This document shows, in pieces, positions 23,969 to 32,903 of a stretch of DNA of 64,000 nucleotides. The translations under genes were made by a program, and so were the position numbers. Position 1 is the first letter of the stretch. The number at the start of each line of letters is the position of its first letter. The notes beneath the pieces are model-generated. The model was not told where the DNA came from, made no database searches, and saw nothing but the letters and a program-made list of their open reading frames with translations. Source of the DNA: Labrenzia sp. THAF82 (lineage in GTDB: Bacteria; Pseudomonadota; Alphaproteobacteria; Rhizobiales; Stappiaceae). The DNA is taken from contig NZ_CP045354.1 of assembly GCF_009363435.1 (NCBI RefSeq), forward strand, positions 438,001 through 502,000, read 5' to 3'.

Positions 23969-26542
23969 ATGCTTGGGTTTCGGGGACTGAATTTTGGTGG
24001 GTCGAATGAAAAGTCGATCTTTAATTTAAGAATTCGCGGGAAGCTTTTTACCGCATTTGCCGGACTTGTTCTTTTGACGGCAACCGCAATCGGGATCGGT
24101 CTGTTCTCGTTTCAAAGGGTGGAGAGCGGCTTTGCTGAACTTTCCGAACAGCGCCTGCCTTCCATTGAAAATGCAGCTCAACTTGCACTGACAAGCACGG
24201 AAGTCGCCACCGCGGCCGCCGCTGTTGCCAACAGCGTCACGCTTCAGTCCCAGGAAGTTTCCTTTCAGGCACTCGAAAAGTCTGTATCGGTCATCGAAGG
24301 TATCGAGGCCAAGTTCGTAAAATCCGATGCCAACCGGACAATCGTCGACGAACTGTTTTCCCAAAGCCAGACCTTCCAGCAGACTTTGGGTGTTCTGGAC
24401 CTTGCAACCAAGGAAAAGATCGCGGCAAGAGATGCAAAAGATGCGCGCATGGCGGCACTTTTCAAAGCCTATGACGGTGTCCACAATGCGATCACACCCA
24501 TTGTGGACGATGCTTATTTCACCGTGGTTCTGGGCGGTGAAGATGCCGCAGAACAAAGCAAATCCCTGGTCAACAGCCTTGCCAATGACGAGATGGGTAA
24601 GCTGAGACTCTATTTGGAACTCCGTGCTGAAGTGAACCTGCTTGTCGGCCTGGCTGAAACAGTTGCGTTTGTCGACGACAAGGCTCTTATGACGGTGTTT
24701 GAAGACAAGATCATCGCAACGAAGGCGAAGATCGATCAATATCAGAGTGAATTGAGCGCTTTGGATTTGAGCACCGGCGCTGACGACGAACTCGATCAGC
24801 TCCGGACACTGGCTGCAACCACGCTAGAGAAACGCGGCTCGAATTCCCTCAGCATTGGTCAGCAAAAGGCGACATTGAACGAAGCCATCGGACTGCAAAA
24901 AGCCATTGATGATGCGCTCATCATGCAGATTGACGATCAGCTCTTCACCCTGACCATCGACACCGAGACAGCGGTTGAGGAAAACTCGGCCATTATCTCC
25001 GATCTCCTGAACAATCAGGTCGGTCAGTTGAAAAGCACGCTGGAAGCGCAGGCTTTCGCCAACAAATTCGTCGCGACCCTGGTTCAAGGTGGCTTGACCG
25101 ACGACCCGGCAATGCTGGTTCCCATTCAGGAAAAAGTGACCGCAGACGCCAAGCACATGCGCGACGGCTTTGAGGGCCTGAACTCCGAGGAAATCAAGGC
25201 CCAGCTGAATGAACTGCTCGCCTATGGTGATCCTGAGAACGGCCTCCTGAGAGATCACCTCGAAGAGCTGAAGAGCACAGCGGAATCGAATGCTCAGGTC
25301 AACGAGATGTTCTATGCGGTGGAGCGGATTGGACGTTCAGTTGCATCCCTCATCGAAATGGAAATTGCAGCAGTCGACGTTGCGGCCACGCGCATCAACA
25401 AGCTTTTTGAAAACGGCTCCATGGCTCTGATTGCCGTTGGTCTGGCGAGCCTGGTGATTGCCGGCGCCATCGGTGTCTTTGTCGTCGACCGAGGCATGGT
25501 TCGTCCGCTTCTGGGGCTCGTCGATGCCACGCGTGCACTCGCAGACGGTCAACTCGACGTCGCGGTTGCCGGAACGGCCCGCCGCGATGAAATCGGCGAC
25601 CTGGCGCAGGCGATGGAAGTCTTCAAGGAGAATGCGGTCGAACGCAACAATCTTGAAGCCGTTGCAAGGTCCGAACAGGATGCGCAGCAGGACCGCCAGA
25701 ATACCATCGAACATCTGATTACGGATTTCCGCAATGAAATCGAAGCCGTGCTCAGCACTGTTACCGGCAATATGGAGCAGATGCAGTCGACTGCGCAGGT
25801 TCTGAACCAGATCTCAACTGAGACAACGACGCAGGCCTCCGAAGCGGAAAGCAGCTCTGCTGCAGCGTCTGAAAACGTCGGATCGGTTGCTGCTGCGACC
25901 GAGCAGCTTGCCGGTTCGATTGCGGAAATCGGCGAGCAGGTTGCCCGGGCAACCGAGATCGTTACCGGTGCATCGGCAAGTGCCCGGACAACGACCAGTA
26001 AGGTTTCTGAACTGGCAGAAGCTGCGAGCCGGATCGGCGAAGTCGTCACCCTGATCCGCGCGATCGCCGAACAAACCAACCTGCTGGCGCTCAATGCGAC
26101 CATCGAGGCTGCAAGGGCCGGTGAGTCAGGCAAGGGCTTTGCGGTTGTTGCCGCGGAGGTCAAGGAACTCGCCACCCAGACGTCAAATGCAACGGAAGAG
26201 ATTGCCACGCAGATCGAGGCAATCCAAAGTGCGACGACGGAGAGTGTGACGGCAATCCAGGAAATCCGGGATACGATGGAGCAGGCGGACGAGACAACTT
26301 CGGCCATTGCTGCAGCTGTTGAAGAACAGGATGCTTCGACGTCCATGATCTCACAGAATGTACGCGAAGCGGCTGAGGGAACTCAGGGCGTTGCGGACAG
26401 TATCTCTGGTGTCATGAATGCCGTTGCTGAGGCAGCGCAGTCCGCAGGGCAGGTGGAGGCAGCCTCAAACGAGGTGGCTGATCATGCAAGCCGGCTGAAG
26501 GTCGTTGTCGACGACTTCCTTGCCAGAGTGGCTGCCGCCTGA
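23969..26542 (+). CDS. Methyl-accepting chemotaxis protein with large duplicated helical sensor domain
   Basis: A chemoreceptor of 857 residues from the ATG at 23969 (a GTG at 23930 would add 13). The first transmembrane helix is at about 28-48. A periplasmic all-helical domain of about 435 residues follows, unusually long for an MCP. The second helix begins near 485 ([21 protein letters not shown]), then HAMP and a coiled-coil signalling domain with the hairpin [18 protein letters not shown] near 701. Within the sensor, residues about 180-282 and 322-420 align with each other (DDAYFTVVL versus [21 protein letters not shown] versus [19 protein letters not shown] versus TDDPAML). This suggests an internal duplication. 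It probably works with CheA/CheW encoded elsewhere. The ligand may be delivered by the upstream binding protein, which is inference. Confidence 0.92.
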   Translation: MLGFRGLNFGGSNEKSIFNLRIRGKLFTAFAGLVLLTATAIGIGLFSFQRVESGFAELSEQRLPSIENAAQLALTSTEVATAAAAVANSVTLQSQEVSFQALEKSVSVIEGIEAKFVKSDANRTIVDELFSQSQTFQQTLGVLDLATKEKIAARDAKDARMAALFKAYDGVHNAITPIVDDAYFTVVLGGEDAAEQSKSLVNSLANDEMGKLRLYLELRAEVNLLVGLAETVAFVDDKALMTVFEDKIIATKAKIDQYQSELSALDLSTGADDELDQLRTLAATTLEKRGSNSLSIGQQKATLNEAIGLQKAIDDALIMQIDDQLFTLTIDTETAVEENSAIISDLLNNQVGQLKSTLEAQAFANKFVATLVQGGLTDDPAMLVPIQEKVTADAKHMRDGFEGLNSEEIKAQLNELLAYGDPENGLLRDHLEELKSTAESNAQVNEMFYAVERIGRSVASLIEMEIAAVDVAATRINKLFENGSMALIAVGLASLVIAGAIGVFVVDRGMVRPLLGLVDATRALADGQLDVAVAGTARRDEIGDLAQAMEVFKENAVERNNLEAVARSEQDAQQDRQNTIEHLITDFRNEIEAVLSTVTGNMEQMQSTAQVLNQISTETTTQASEAESSSAAASENVGSVAAATEQLAGSIAEIGEQVARATEIVTGASASARTTTSKVSELAEAASRIGEVVTLIRAIAEQTNLLALNATIEAARAGESGKGFAVVAAEVKELATQTSNATEEIATQIEAIQSATTESVTAIQEIRDTMEQADETTSAIAAAVEEQDASTSMISQNVREAAEGTQGVADSISGVMNAVAEAAQSAGQVEAASNEVADHASRLKVVVDDFLARVAAA

Positions 26543-26613
26543 AGCGGGGTCGAAACAGAACGGCTTTGGCCTTTCGTTTTAAGGCCTTGTATTACCTGCT
26601 AAAAACACGAGAA

Positions 26614-26639
26614 GGCGGACATCCTGTGTCCGCCTTTTT
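26614..26639 (+). terminator. Rho-independent terminator after chemoreceptor gene
   Basis: GGCGGACA pairs with TGTCCGCC around a TCCTG loop, followed by five T. It lies 72 bases after the chemoreceptor stop and just before the end of the convergent GntR gene. Confidence 0.9.
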
Positions 26640-26651
26640 CATTGACATCGC

Positions 26652-27473
26652 TTATTTGGATGGTCTGCCGTTTGCCTGTCCGGGTGATGCCGCAGTGGTT
26701 TCCAATGCCAGTTTGCGCTTCTTGGCAAAGGCTTCGCGGCGCTCACGTTCCTCGCCGATGCGGAAGGACATCTCGACAAAATCGAGGTGATCGCGGGCGG
26801 CAGCTTCGGCTTCACCTGGGTCTCCCGACATCACGGCATCGGCAATGCGAATATGTTGTTGCAGAAGCGAGTCGCCAGAGCCATCGACTGTGCGCAAATA
26901 GCGGCGATTGTAGAAGACGCCGCGCTGCGTGAGATCATAGATAGACCGCATCATGTGGATCAGCATGGCATTGTGGCTGGCATTCACGATTGCGGTGTGC
27001 AGGCGAACATCCGCCTGCTCCGAAGTGTCCAGGTCACCGGCTTCGTGCGCCTGTTTCAACTCTTCGATGATTTCGGCGATTGCTGCCTTGTCAGACGGCG
27101 TGCTGCGCTCAGCCGCCAAGCGTGTGGCAAAGGCTTCCTGTTCCTTGCGATATTCAAGATAGTCATAAAAAGCCATGCCGTGTCGCGCATATAGGTCAAT
27201 GAGCGCGGGTGTCATGGCCTGTCCGGAAAGTTGGGCAACGAAGGTGCCCTCGCCATGGCGGACATGAAGCAGTCCCAGCTCCTCCAGCCGCTTAAGCGCA
27301 TCGCGAACCTTGGGGCGTGAGACATCGAACTTTTCCGACAATTCCCGTTCCGAGGGCAGCCGCGCACCTTCGGGAAGGATGCCCTGGACGATCAGGTTTT
27401 CAATCTGGTTCGCAACCAGGTCGACCACTGACTCTGCAGCTATCGGCTCGAACAGACTGTTGAGATCATTCAT
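26652..27473 (-). CDS. GntR/FadR-family transcriptional regulator, likely of D-lactate genes
   Basis: A 273-residue regulator. The N-terminal winged helix-turn-helix has LPSERELSEKFDVSRPKVRDALKRLEELGLL, typical of the FadR subfamily. The C-terminal FCD domain shows D-x3-H (EQADVRLHTAIV), LLQQHIRIADAV and AARDHL, the likely metal-binding Asp/His set. It is divergent from the TRAP transporter and dld. The 246-base gap carries inverted repeats with the GAGGTAA/TTACCTC half-site expected for this family. By analogy to LldR/PdhR, it probably represses transport and oxidation of a 2-hydroxy acid, with lactate as candidate inducer. The start ATG is at 27473. Confidence 0.9.
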   Translation of the reverse strand: MNDLNSLFEPIAAESVVDLVANQIENLIVQGILPEGARLPSERELSEKFDVSRPKVRDALKRLEELGLLHVRHGEGTFVAQLSGQAMTPALIDLYARHGMAFYDYLEYRKEQEAFATRLAAERSTPSDKAAIAEIIEELKQAHEAGDLDTSEQADVRLHTAIVNASHNAMLIHMMRSIYDLTQRGVFYNRRYLRTVDGSGDSLLQQHIRIADAVMSGDPGEAEAAARDHLDFVEMSFRIGEERERREAFAKKRKLALETTAASPGQANGRPSK

Positions 27474-27491
27474 GCGGCACCTCCGTCAGTA

Positions 27492-27512
27492 GAGGTAATA
27501 TTGGTTTACCTC
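27492..27512. promoter_or_regulatory. Operator-like inverted repeat 1 between gntR and dctP
   Basis: GAGGTAA (27492-27498) and TTACCTC (27506-27512) form a perfect 7-base inverted repeat with a 7-base spacer, 19 bases upstream of the gntR start. The right part also contains GGT-TT-ACC, a core usual for FadR-type operators. It is well placed for autoregulation. Confidence 0.7.
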
Positions 27513-27606
27513 AGTGGCAAGTGTTTTTCCTGATGTAGCCAGAAAACCCAACAAGATTCAGCTTCTTACCTATCGGAACGACCGTTTCATTGGCGCAGCA
27601 CCTACG

Positions 27607-27659
27607 CAGAGGTAAATAAAATTGTTGACTGATTTAGTGGATAATTTTATTTACCTCTG
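27607..27659. promoter_or_regulatory. Operator-like 17-base perfect inverted repeat over the dctP promoter
   Basis: CAGAGGTAAATAAAATT (27607-27623) and its exact reverse complement (27643-27659) flank a 19-base spacer. The spacer holds a good -35 element, TTGACT (27626-27631). A -10-like TATTTA lies at 27648-27653 inside the right arm (16-base spacing). Both arms carry the same GAGGTAA/TTACCTC half-site as repeat 1. A repressor dimer on each arm would block the promoter of the TRAP-dld genes. Confidence 0.72.
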
Positions 27660-27719
27660 TGTCTTAGTTGCGGGACAGCTGTCCGAATAGCGCTGCCCCG
27701 GTCTTGTGGAGGAGTTACG

Positions 27720-28769
27720 ATGACCAAATTTTTGACCGGCCTTGTTCTGGCCGCCGGCCTTGCCGCCCAGCCCGCCATTGCCGCTGACAAGCTGCTTTTG
27801 AAAGTGCCGGTTGCGTTTTCGACCGAACTGCCGAGCCTCGGCACGCCGATCCCGCGAGTTGCCGAAGAAGTTGAGATCATGTCCGGTGGAACGCTGCGCA
27901 TGAAAGTCTATGAGCCGGGCAAACTGGTGCCGGCCTTTGAAATCCTGGATGCGGTGTCCTCGGGCAAAATCAATGCGGGTTACACCACTGCGGGTTACTG
28001 GGCAGGGAAGATCCCTGCAGCACCGCTTTTCTCGGCAATTCCGTTTGGTCCTGAAGCGGGCGAATACATGGCCTGGATCTACTACGGCAATGGCCTGGAT
28101 CTCTATCAGCGCATGTATGACGAGGCCGGTTACAACGTTAAAGTACTGCCGTGCGCCGTCATTGCTCCGGAAACATCCGGCTGGTTTTCAAAGGAAATCA
28201 ATTCCGCAGAAGACCTCAAAGGCCTGAAAATGCGTTTCTTCGGCCTTGGTGGCAAAGTGATGGAGAAACTCGGCGTTGCGACCTCGCTTCTTCCCGGAGG
28301 TGAAATTTTCCCGGCACTTGAGAAAGGTGCAATCGATGCAACCGAGTTTTCCATGCCGGCCATCGACCAGCGCCTAGGCTTCCACAAGGTGGCCAAGTAC
28401 AACTACTTCCCTGGCTGGCATCAGCAGGCCACTGTCTTTGAACTTCTGATCAACAAAGACGTCTGGAACGAGGCTTCCGAACAGCACCAGCACATTCTGG
28501 CAGAGGCCTGCAAGGCGTCCATGGCCGACAGCTTTGCAGAAGGTGAAGCCCTGCAGTTCGATGCTCTGAAGCGCAACGTGGAAGAGAACGGCGTTGAAAT
28601 CCGCAAGTGGAGCCCAGAAATGCTGCAGACTTTCCGGGATACCTGGGAAGAGGTCGCGGCTGAAGAAAGTGCCAACAACGAGTACTTCGCTGAAGTTTAT
28701 GCGGACCTTAGCCAGTTCCGTTCGAACTACGACCTTTGGGAAAAGAACGCGTTCTTGCCGCGCTTCTGA
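27720..28769 (+). CDS. TRAP transporter substrate-binding protein DctP, 2-hydroxy/oxo-acid type
   Basis: A 349-residue periplasmic solute receptor with a Sec signal (MTKFLTGLVLAAGLAAQPAIA). The domain is the TakP/LakP branch: GGTLRMKVYEPGKLVPAFEILDAVSSG, LKMRFFGLGGKVMEKLGVA, LLPGGEIFPALEKGAIDATEFSMPAIDQRLGFH and WHQQATVFELLIN. Members of this branch bind 2-oxo acids or lactate, often with a metal. Neighbouring dld makes D-lactate the best guess. The ribosome-binding site GGAGGAG is strong. The promoter carries GntR operator-like repeats. Confidence 0.9.
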   Translation: MTKFLTGLVLAAGLAAQPAIAADKLLLKVPVAFSTELPSLGTPIPRVAEEVEIMSGGTLRMKVYEPGKLVPAFEILDAVSSGKINAGYTTAGYWAGKIPAAPLFSAIPFGPEAGEYMAWIYYGNGLDLYQRMYDEAGYNVKVLPCAVIAPETSGWFSKEINSAEDLKGLKMRFFGLGGKVMEKLGVATSLLPGGEIFPALEKGAIDATEFSMPAIDQRLGFHKVAKYNYFPGWHQQATVFELLINKDVWNEASEQHQHILAEACKASMADSFAEGEALQFDALKRNVEENGVEIRKWSPEMLQTFRDTWEEVAAEESANNEYFAEVYADLSQFRSNYDLWEKNAFLPRF

Positions 28770-28780
28770 TCCGGCAATCG

Positions 28781-28804
28781 CCGTGCCCGGCTTGCCGGGC
28801 ACGG
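28781..28804 (+). terminator. Intercistronic stem-loop between dctP and dctQM
   Basis: CCGTGCCCGG and CCGGGCACGG form a perfect 10-base stem with a CTTG loop, starting 12 bases after the dctP stop. A TATTTTT tract follows only 8 bases later, not directly. It is likely an attenuator or 3' stabiliser that lets the receptor be made in excess over the permease. Confidence 0.65.
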
Positions 28805-28890
28805 CCCAGTATTTTTCAGCCAATTGAGTTCCTGGCGCAACGAGGAGCGCCCACGGGTGAGCTGCGGCCGGCTTGAGGAGGAGTTGTGCA

Positions 28891-30957
28891 ATGAGCACGA
28901 ATGTCAATTACCAGGGCGATCTCGCCGAGACCTATGAGGCGGTAACCGAACACGAGGATCAGGATCGTTTTGGTCTTGCCGTGGCGATCGACAACCTTGT
29001 GAAAGTCACCGGCCACGTCGTCATGTTGGCGAACCTCGCCTTGATTGCAGCCATTGTCGCCCAGGTCGTCCTGCGCTACGCCTTCAATCTGAATTTTCCC
29101 AAACTCGACGAATTGCAATGGCACTTCTATGGCCTCGTGACCATGATCGGTGTCTCATATGCTTTGACGACCGATAGTCATGTTCGGGTTGACCTTCTGC
29201 ATATGCAGTTGTCACGCCGCGCGCAACGCATCGTTGAAATTCTGGGAATTCTGTTTCTGCTCGCACCCTTTATCTGGCTGATGGTCGATCAGGGGTTCGA
29301 CTACTTCGTTGAAAGCTACCGCGTCAACGAACGGTCGTCCTCCGCCACCGGTCTCGCCTATCGCTGGGCGTTCAAAGCCATTATTCCCATCAGTTTCGTA
29401 CTTTTGGGTATCGCTGCGTTTGCGCGCCTTCTGCACGACGTTCACGCGATTTTCGTTGCCGATGCAAGCGAACGGCAAGGCGGCGGCTTCACGCGCCTTT
29501 TGGTGTTGATCGGAATTTTTGCCGTCATCACGGCCGGTTTGTCGACGCTGGTTGAGACAACTGAAGAAATGCTCGTCATTGCCATGTTCATGAGCTTTGT
29601 CGGGTTGTTGTTCACCGGATTTCCGGTTGCCTGGACCCTGGCGGGAACCGGCATGATTTTCTGCGGCCTCGCCTATCAGTTCGACATGGGCAACATGGCC
29701 TGGACCGGACTTGAGGACACCTTCACCGGTCTTGATTACCTAACTCTCGGCGCTGTCGTGAACCGTGTTTACGCTGTCATGTCGAATGCGGTGCTGGTGG
29801 CACTGCCGATGTTTATCTTCATGGGCCTGATGCTCGATGAAAGCGGTGTTGCCGAGCGTTTGATGACTTCGATGACCCGTCTCTTTGGAACCGTGCGCGG
29901 AGGACTTGCCATCACCGTGACGCTGATCGGCATTATTCTGGCCGCATCAACCGGTATCGTCGGCGCTTCAGTGGTCCTCCTCGGTGTCCTGTCCCTTCCG
30001 GCCATGATGCAACATCGGTATTCAAAAACCCTTTCAACCGGCGTTGTTGCTGCATCCGGCACGCTGGGTATTCTGATCCCGCCCTCAATCATGCTTGTCA
30101 TCATGGCGGACCAGATGGCGCTTTCGGTTGGCGACCTCTTCATGGCGGCAGCAATTCCCGGAATGCTGCTCGGCGCGATCTACCTGCTCTATATTTTCGG
30201 TCTTGCTCTGCTCAATCCGAAAGCTGCCCCGGCTCCCGACGATGCGCGCTCACCCGACTGGGCGGCGATCAAGGATATCTTTGTCGCGCTTATCCCGCCG
30301 CTGGCATTGATCTTTGCCGTGCTCGGTTCAATTTTCGCAGGTATCTGCACACCTACCGAAGCGTCCGGTATCGGGGCCATCGGAGCGACGCTCCTTGCGC
30401 TTGCCTACCGCAAGCTAACCTTTACCAAAACCTGGAACGTGCTCAAGGCAACGTTCAACACCACCGCCTACATTTTTGCGATCTTCCTCGGTGCGACTGT
30501 GTTTTCCTTTGTGCTGCGGGAACTTGGCGGTGATGAGCTAATTGAAAGCATGGTTTCTTCAACGGGTCTCGGCCCGAGCGGCACCGTGATCTTCATTCTC
30601 TGCATCGTGTTCCTGCTGGGCTTTGTACTCGACTGGATCGAAATCACGCTGATCGTGCTGCCGCTCATGCGTCCGATCGTCAATGGATTGGGCCTGGACA
30701 TTCCAGGGTTCGGCGCGATGGATGAGCCTGCTCTCGTTTGGTTCGTGATCCTGGTCGCTGTAACGCTGCAAACCTCGTTCCTGACGCCACCGGTCGGATT
30801 CTCACTCTTCTACCTGAAGGGAGTTTGCCCGGAGGGGATCAAGCTGACCGATATCTATAAAGGGATCATACCTTTCGTGCTGTTGCAGCTCTTCGGCTTG
30901 GCTCTGGTCTTCATGTGGCCCGCGCTCGCGACGTGGTTGCCGTCGGTCGCATACTAA
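28891..30957 (+). CDS. Fused TRAP transporter permease DctQM
   Basis: An inner-membrane protein of 688 residues in which the small (DctQ, four helices, about residues 30-190) and large (DctM, about twelve helices, about 200-688) TRAP subunits are joined. DctQ signs include NLNFPKLDELQWHFYGLVTMIG and TDSHVRVDLL. DctM signs include FVGLLFTGFPVAWTLAGTG, ASGTLGILIPPSIMLVIMAD, GICTPTEASGIGAIGA and LTPPVGFSLFYLKG. The start is the ATG at 28891 behind GAGGAGGAG. It completes the DctP system for sodium-driven uptake of an organic acid, probably lactate. Confidence 0.93.
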   Translation: MSTNVNYQGDLAETYEAVTEHEDQDRFGLAVAIDNLVKVTGHVVMLANLALIAAIVAQVVLRYAFNLNFPKLDELQWHFYGLVTMIGVSYALTTDSHVRVDLLHMQLSRRAQRIVEILGILFLLAPFIWLMVDQGFDYFVESYRVNERSSSATGLAYRWAFKAIIPISFVLLGIAAFARLLHDVHAIFVADASERQGGGFTRLLVLIGIFAVITAGLSTLVETTEEMLVIAMFMSFVGLLFTGFPVAWTLAGTGMIFCGLAYQFDMGNMAWTGLEDTFTGLDYLTLGAVVNRVYAVMSNAVLVALPMFIFMGLMLDESGVAERLMTSMTRLFGTVRGGLAITVTLIGIILAASTGIVGASVVLLGVLSLPAMMQHRYSKTLSTGVVAASGTLGILIPPSIMLVIMADQMALSVGDLFMAAAIPGMLLGAIYLLYIFGLALLNPKAAPAPDDARSPDWAAIKDIFVALIPPLALIFAVLGSIFAGICTPTEASGIGAIGATLLALAYRKLTFTKTWNVLKATFNTTAYIFAIFLGATVFSFVLRELGGDELIESMVSSTGLGPSGTVIFILCIVFLLGFVLDWIEITLIVLPLMRPIVNGLGLDIPGFGAMDEPALVWFVILVAVTLQTSFLTPPVGFSLFYLKGVCPEGIKLTDIYKGIIPFVLLQLFGLALVFMWPALATWLPSVAY

Positions 30958-31017
30958 AAAAAGCAGGCACGACAACTGCGGCAACAAGTATGCCGAAGGA
31001 CGCGATATCGACCCTCT

Positions 31018-31049
31018 AAGTGCGGCCAAAAGAGATTTTGGCCGCACTT
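31018..31049. other. Perfect 14-base stem-loop between dctQM and dld
   Basis: AAGTGCGGCCAAAA and TTTTGGCCGCACTT pair without mismatch around a GAGA tetraloop (a GNRA-type loop). It lies 61 bases after the dctQM stop and 49 bases before the dld ATG. There is no U-run of terminator type beyond the stem itself. It could be a terminator variant, an mRNA-processing or stability element, or a DNA operator. Confidence 0.7.
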
Positions 31050-31097
31050 AATCAAGCGCTTTATTCGACCAATGGTCTTAATTCGGGAAACGGGAAG

Positions 31098-32858
31098 ATG
31101 CCAAGAGACGAGAACCACGGCCAACAACCCCTCGGTGCCCAGCAGGCCACCGATGCCTCGTTCGCTGACGCGCTGATTGAGATCGTGGGTGCGCAATTCG
31201 TGCGGACCGGCCCCATCGACACAAAGCGATTTCGAAAGGGATTTCGTTCAGGGCAGGGCGAAGCCGAAATTGTTGTGATCCCAGGCACACTTCTTGAAAT
31301 GTGGCGTGTGTTGCAGGTCTGCGTGGCGGCTGACCGGATTGTCATCATGCAGGCAGCCAATACAGGTTTGACCGAGGGTTCAACACCGAAGGGCGCCTAT
31401 GACCGCAATGTCGTGATCATGAATACGTTGCGCCTCGACAAGATCCATGTGCTTAAGGACGGGCACCAGATCGTCAGTCATCCAGGTGGCACACTCTACA
31501 AATTGGAAAAGCTGCTCAAGCCGCTTGGCAGAGAGCCTCATTCGACCATCGGTTCATCCAATATCGGCGCATCGATCGTCGGGGGCGTTTGCAACAATTC
31601 CGGCGGCGCTCTGACACAGCGCGGCCCGGCTTACACGGAGCTTGCGCTTTACGCACAAGTGGACGGCAATGGAGTGTTGCGCCTTGTAAACCACCTGGGA
31701 ATGGAGCTGGGCGGTACACCGGAAGAGATCCTGGACCGGCTTGAGAAGGGCCTGTTCACCGAAGCGGACGTGAAGGATGGAGTGGGGCGCGCGTCGGATG
31801 ATGGTTACATCGCCAAAGTTCGTGATGTCACAGCCTCAACGCCTTCACGTTACAACGCAGATCCGGACAGGTTGTTCGAGGTCTCGGGTTCGGCCGGAAA
31901 GCTGGCGGTTTTTGCAGTAAGACTCGATTCCTATCCGGCTATTGAGGAGGAACGCGTCTACTACATCGGTACAAACAGCCCGGCGGACCTGGAGGTCTTG
32001 CGTCGACGCATTTTGACCGAATGCGATGAGTTGCCGATCTGCGGCGAATACATGCACCGAACGCTTTTTGACGTTGCACGCCGATACGGCAAAGACACGC
32101 TGATGATGATCCACTGGTTCGGTACGGATCGGCTGCCAATGTTCTTCTCGATCAAGGGCGCTCTGGACGCACGGTTGAACAAAGTGCCGTTCTTGCCGAG
32201 CAATCTGGTTGATCGCACGATGCAACTGTTGAGCCACCTGATCCCCGAACCACTTCCGAAACGGCTGCTGACATGGCGCGAGCGTTACGAACATCATCTT
32301 ATTTTGAAAGTTGGGACGCAAATGGCTGAAGCCATCGAAGCGATCCTGACCGAAACACTGGGCAGGGATGCCTGGTTTGCCTGCACCGAAGCCGAAGCCA
32401 AAAAAGCGATGCTGCATCGCTTCGCGGCAGCAGGTGCCGGCGTAAGGTACCATGCTGTGCACGCAGCCGAGGTCGAAGATGTCATAGCTCTCGACATCGC
32501 TTTGGCACGAAACGATGAAGACTGGTTCGAAGCGCTTCCGGAAGAGATCGAAAAAGATCTTGTCTCAAAGCTCTATTATGGCCACTTCTTTTGCCATGTT
32601 TTTCATCAGGACTACGTGGTGCGCAAAGGTGCTGATCCAAAACGGGTCAAGCAGAAAATGTTGTCGCTTTTAGACCGGCGGGGTGCTGAATATCCTGCAG
32701 AACACAACGTTGGCCACCTTTACATGGCAAAGCCTGCCTTGGCCGCCCACTATCAGACGCTTGATCCGACGAACAGTTTCAATCCCGGGATCGGGAAAAC
32801 GTCTCGCGAAAAGAACTATGGATCCGGCGGACAAACCTGCGGTGCCGCAGCAGAGTAG
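31098..32858 (+). CDS. dld: Quinone-dependent D-lactate dehydrogenase
   Basis: Peripheral membrane flavoenzyme that oxidises D-lactate to pyruvate and reduces quinone. The 586 residues align throughout with E. coli Dld as I recall it: YRKGFRSGQG is here FRKGFRSGQG, MQAANTGLTEGSTP is identical, and PHSTIGSSNIGASIVGG, NNSGGALTQRGPAYTE and RYNADPDRLFE are present. So are GEYMHRTLFD, KLYYGHFFCHVFHQDYVV and the C-terminal YPAEHNVGHLY and DPTNSFNPGIGKTS. I prefer the ATG at 31098, just after GGGAAG; an upstream GTG at 31020 falls inside the stem-loop. Downstream of a TRAP transporter and GntR repressor it forms a D-lactate uptake and use module. Confidence 0.95.
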   Translation: MPRDENHGQQPLGAQQATDASFADALIEIVGAQFVRTGPIDTKRFRKGFRSGQGEAEIVVIPGTLLEMWRVLQVCVAADRIVIMQAANTGLTEGSTPKGAYDRNVVIMNTLRLDKIHVLKDGHQIVSHPGGTLYKLEKLLKPLGREPHSTIGSSNIGASIVGGVCNNSGGALTQRGPAYTELALYAQVDGNGVLRLVNHLGMELGGTPEEILDRLEKGLFTEADVKDGVGRASDDGYIAKVRDVTASTPSRYNADPDRLFEVSGSAGKLAVFAVRLDSYPAIEEERVYYIGTNSPADLEVLRRRILTECDELPICGEYMHRTLFDVARRYGKDTLMMIHWFGTDRLPMFFSIKGALDARLNKVPFLPSNLVDRTMQLLSHLIPEPLPKRLLTWRERYEHHLILKVGTQMAEAIEAILTETLGRDAWFACTEAEAKKAMLHRFAAAGAGVRYHAVHAAEVEDVIALDIALARNDEDWFEALPEEIEKDLVSKLYYGHFFCHVFHQDYVVRKGADPKRVKQKMLSLLDRRGAEYPAEHNVGHLYMAKPALAAHYQTLDPTNSFNPGIGKTSREKNYGSGGQTCGAAAE

Positions 32859-32903
32859 GTTGCAGGACAAGAGGGTGGCGAGAGGGCGGGGCTGGTATTC
32901 GTC

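Noticed and set aside
25549..26346. Ser/Ala-rich minus-strand frame inside the first chemoreceptor
   Set aside because: Composition is the antisense mirror of the coiled-coil signalling domain.
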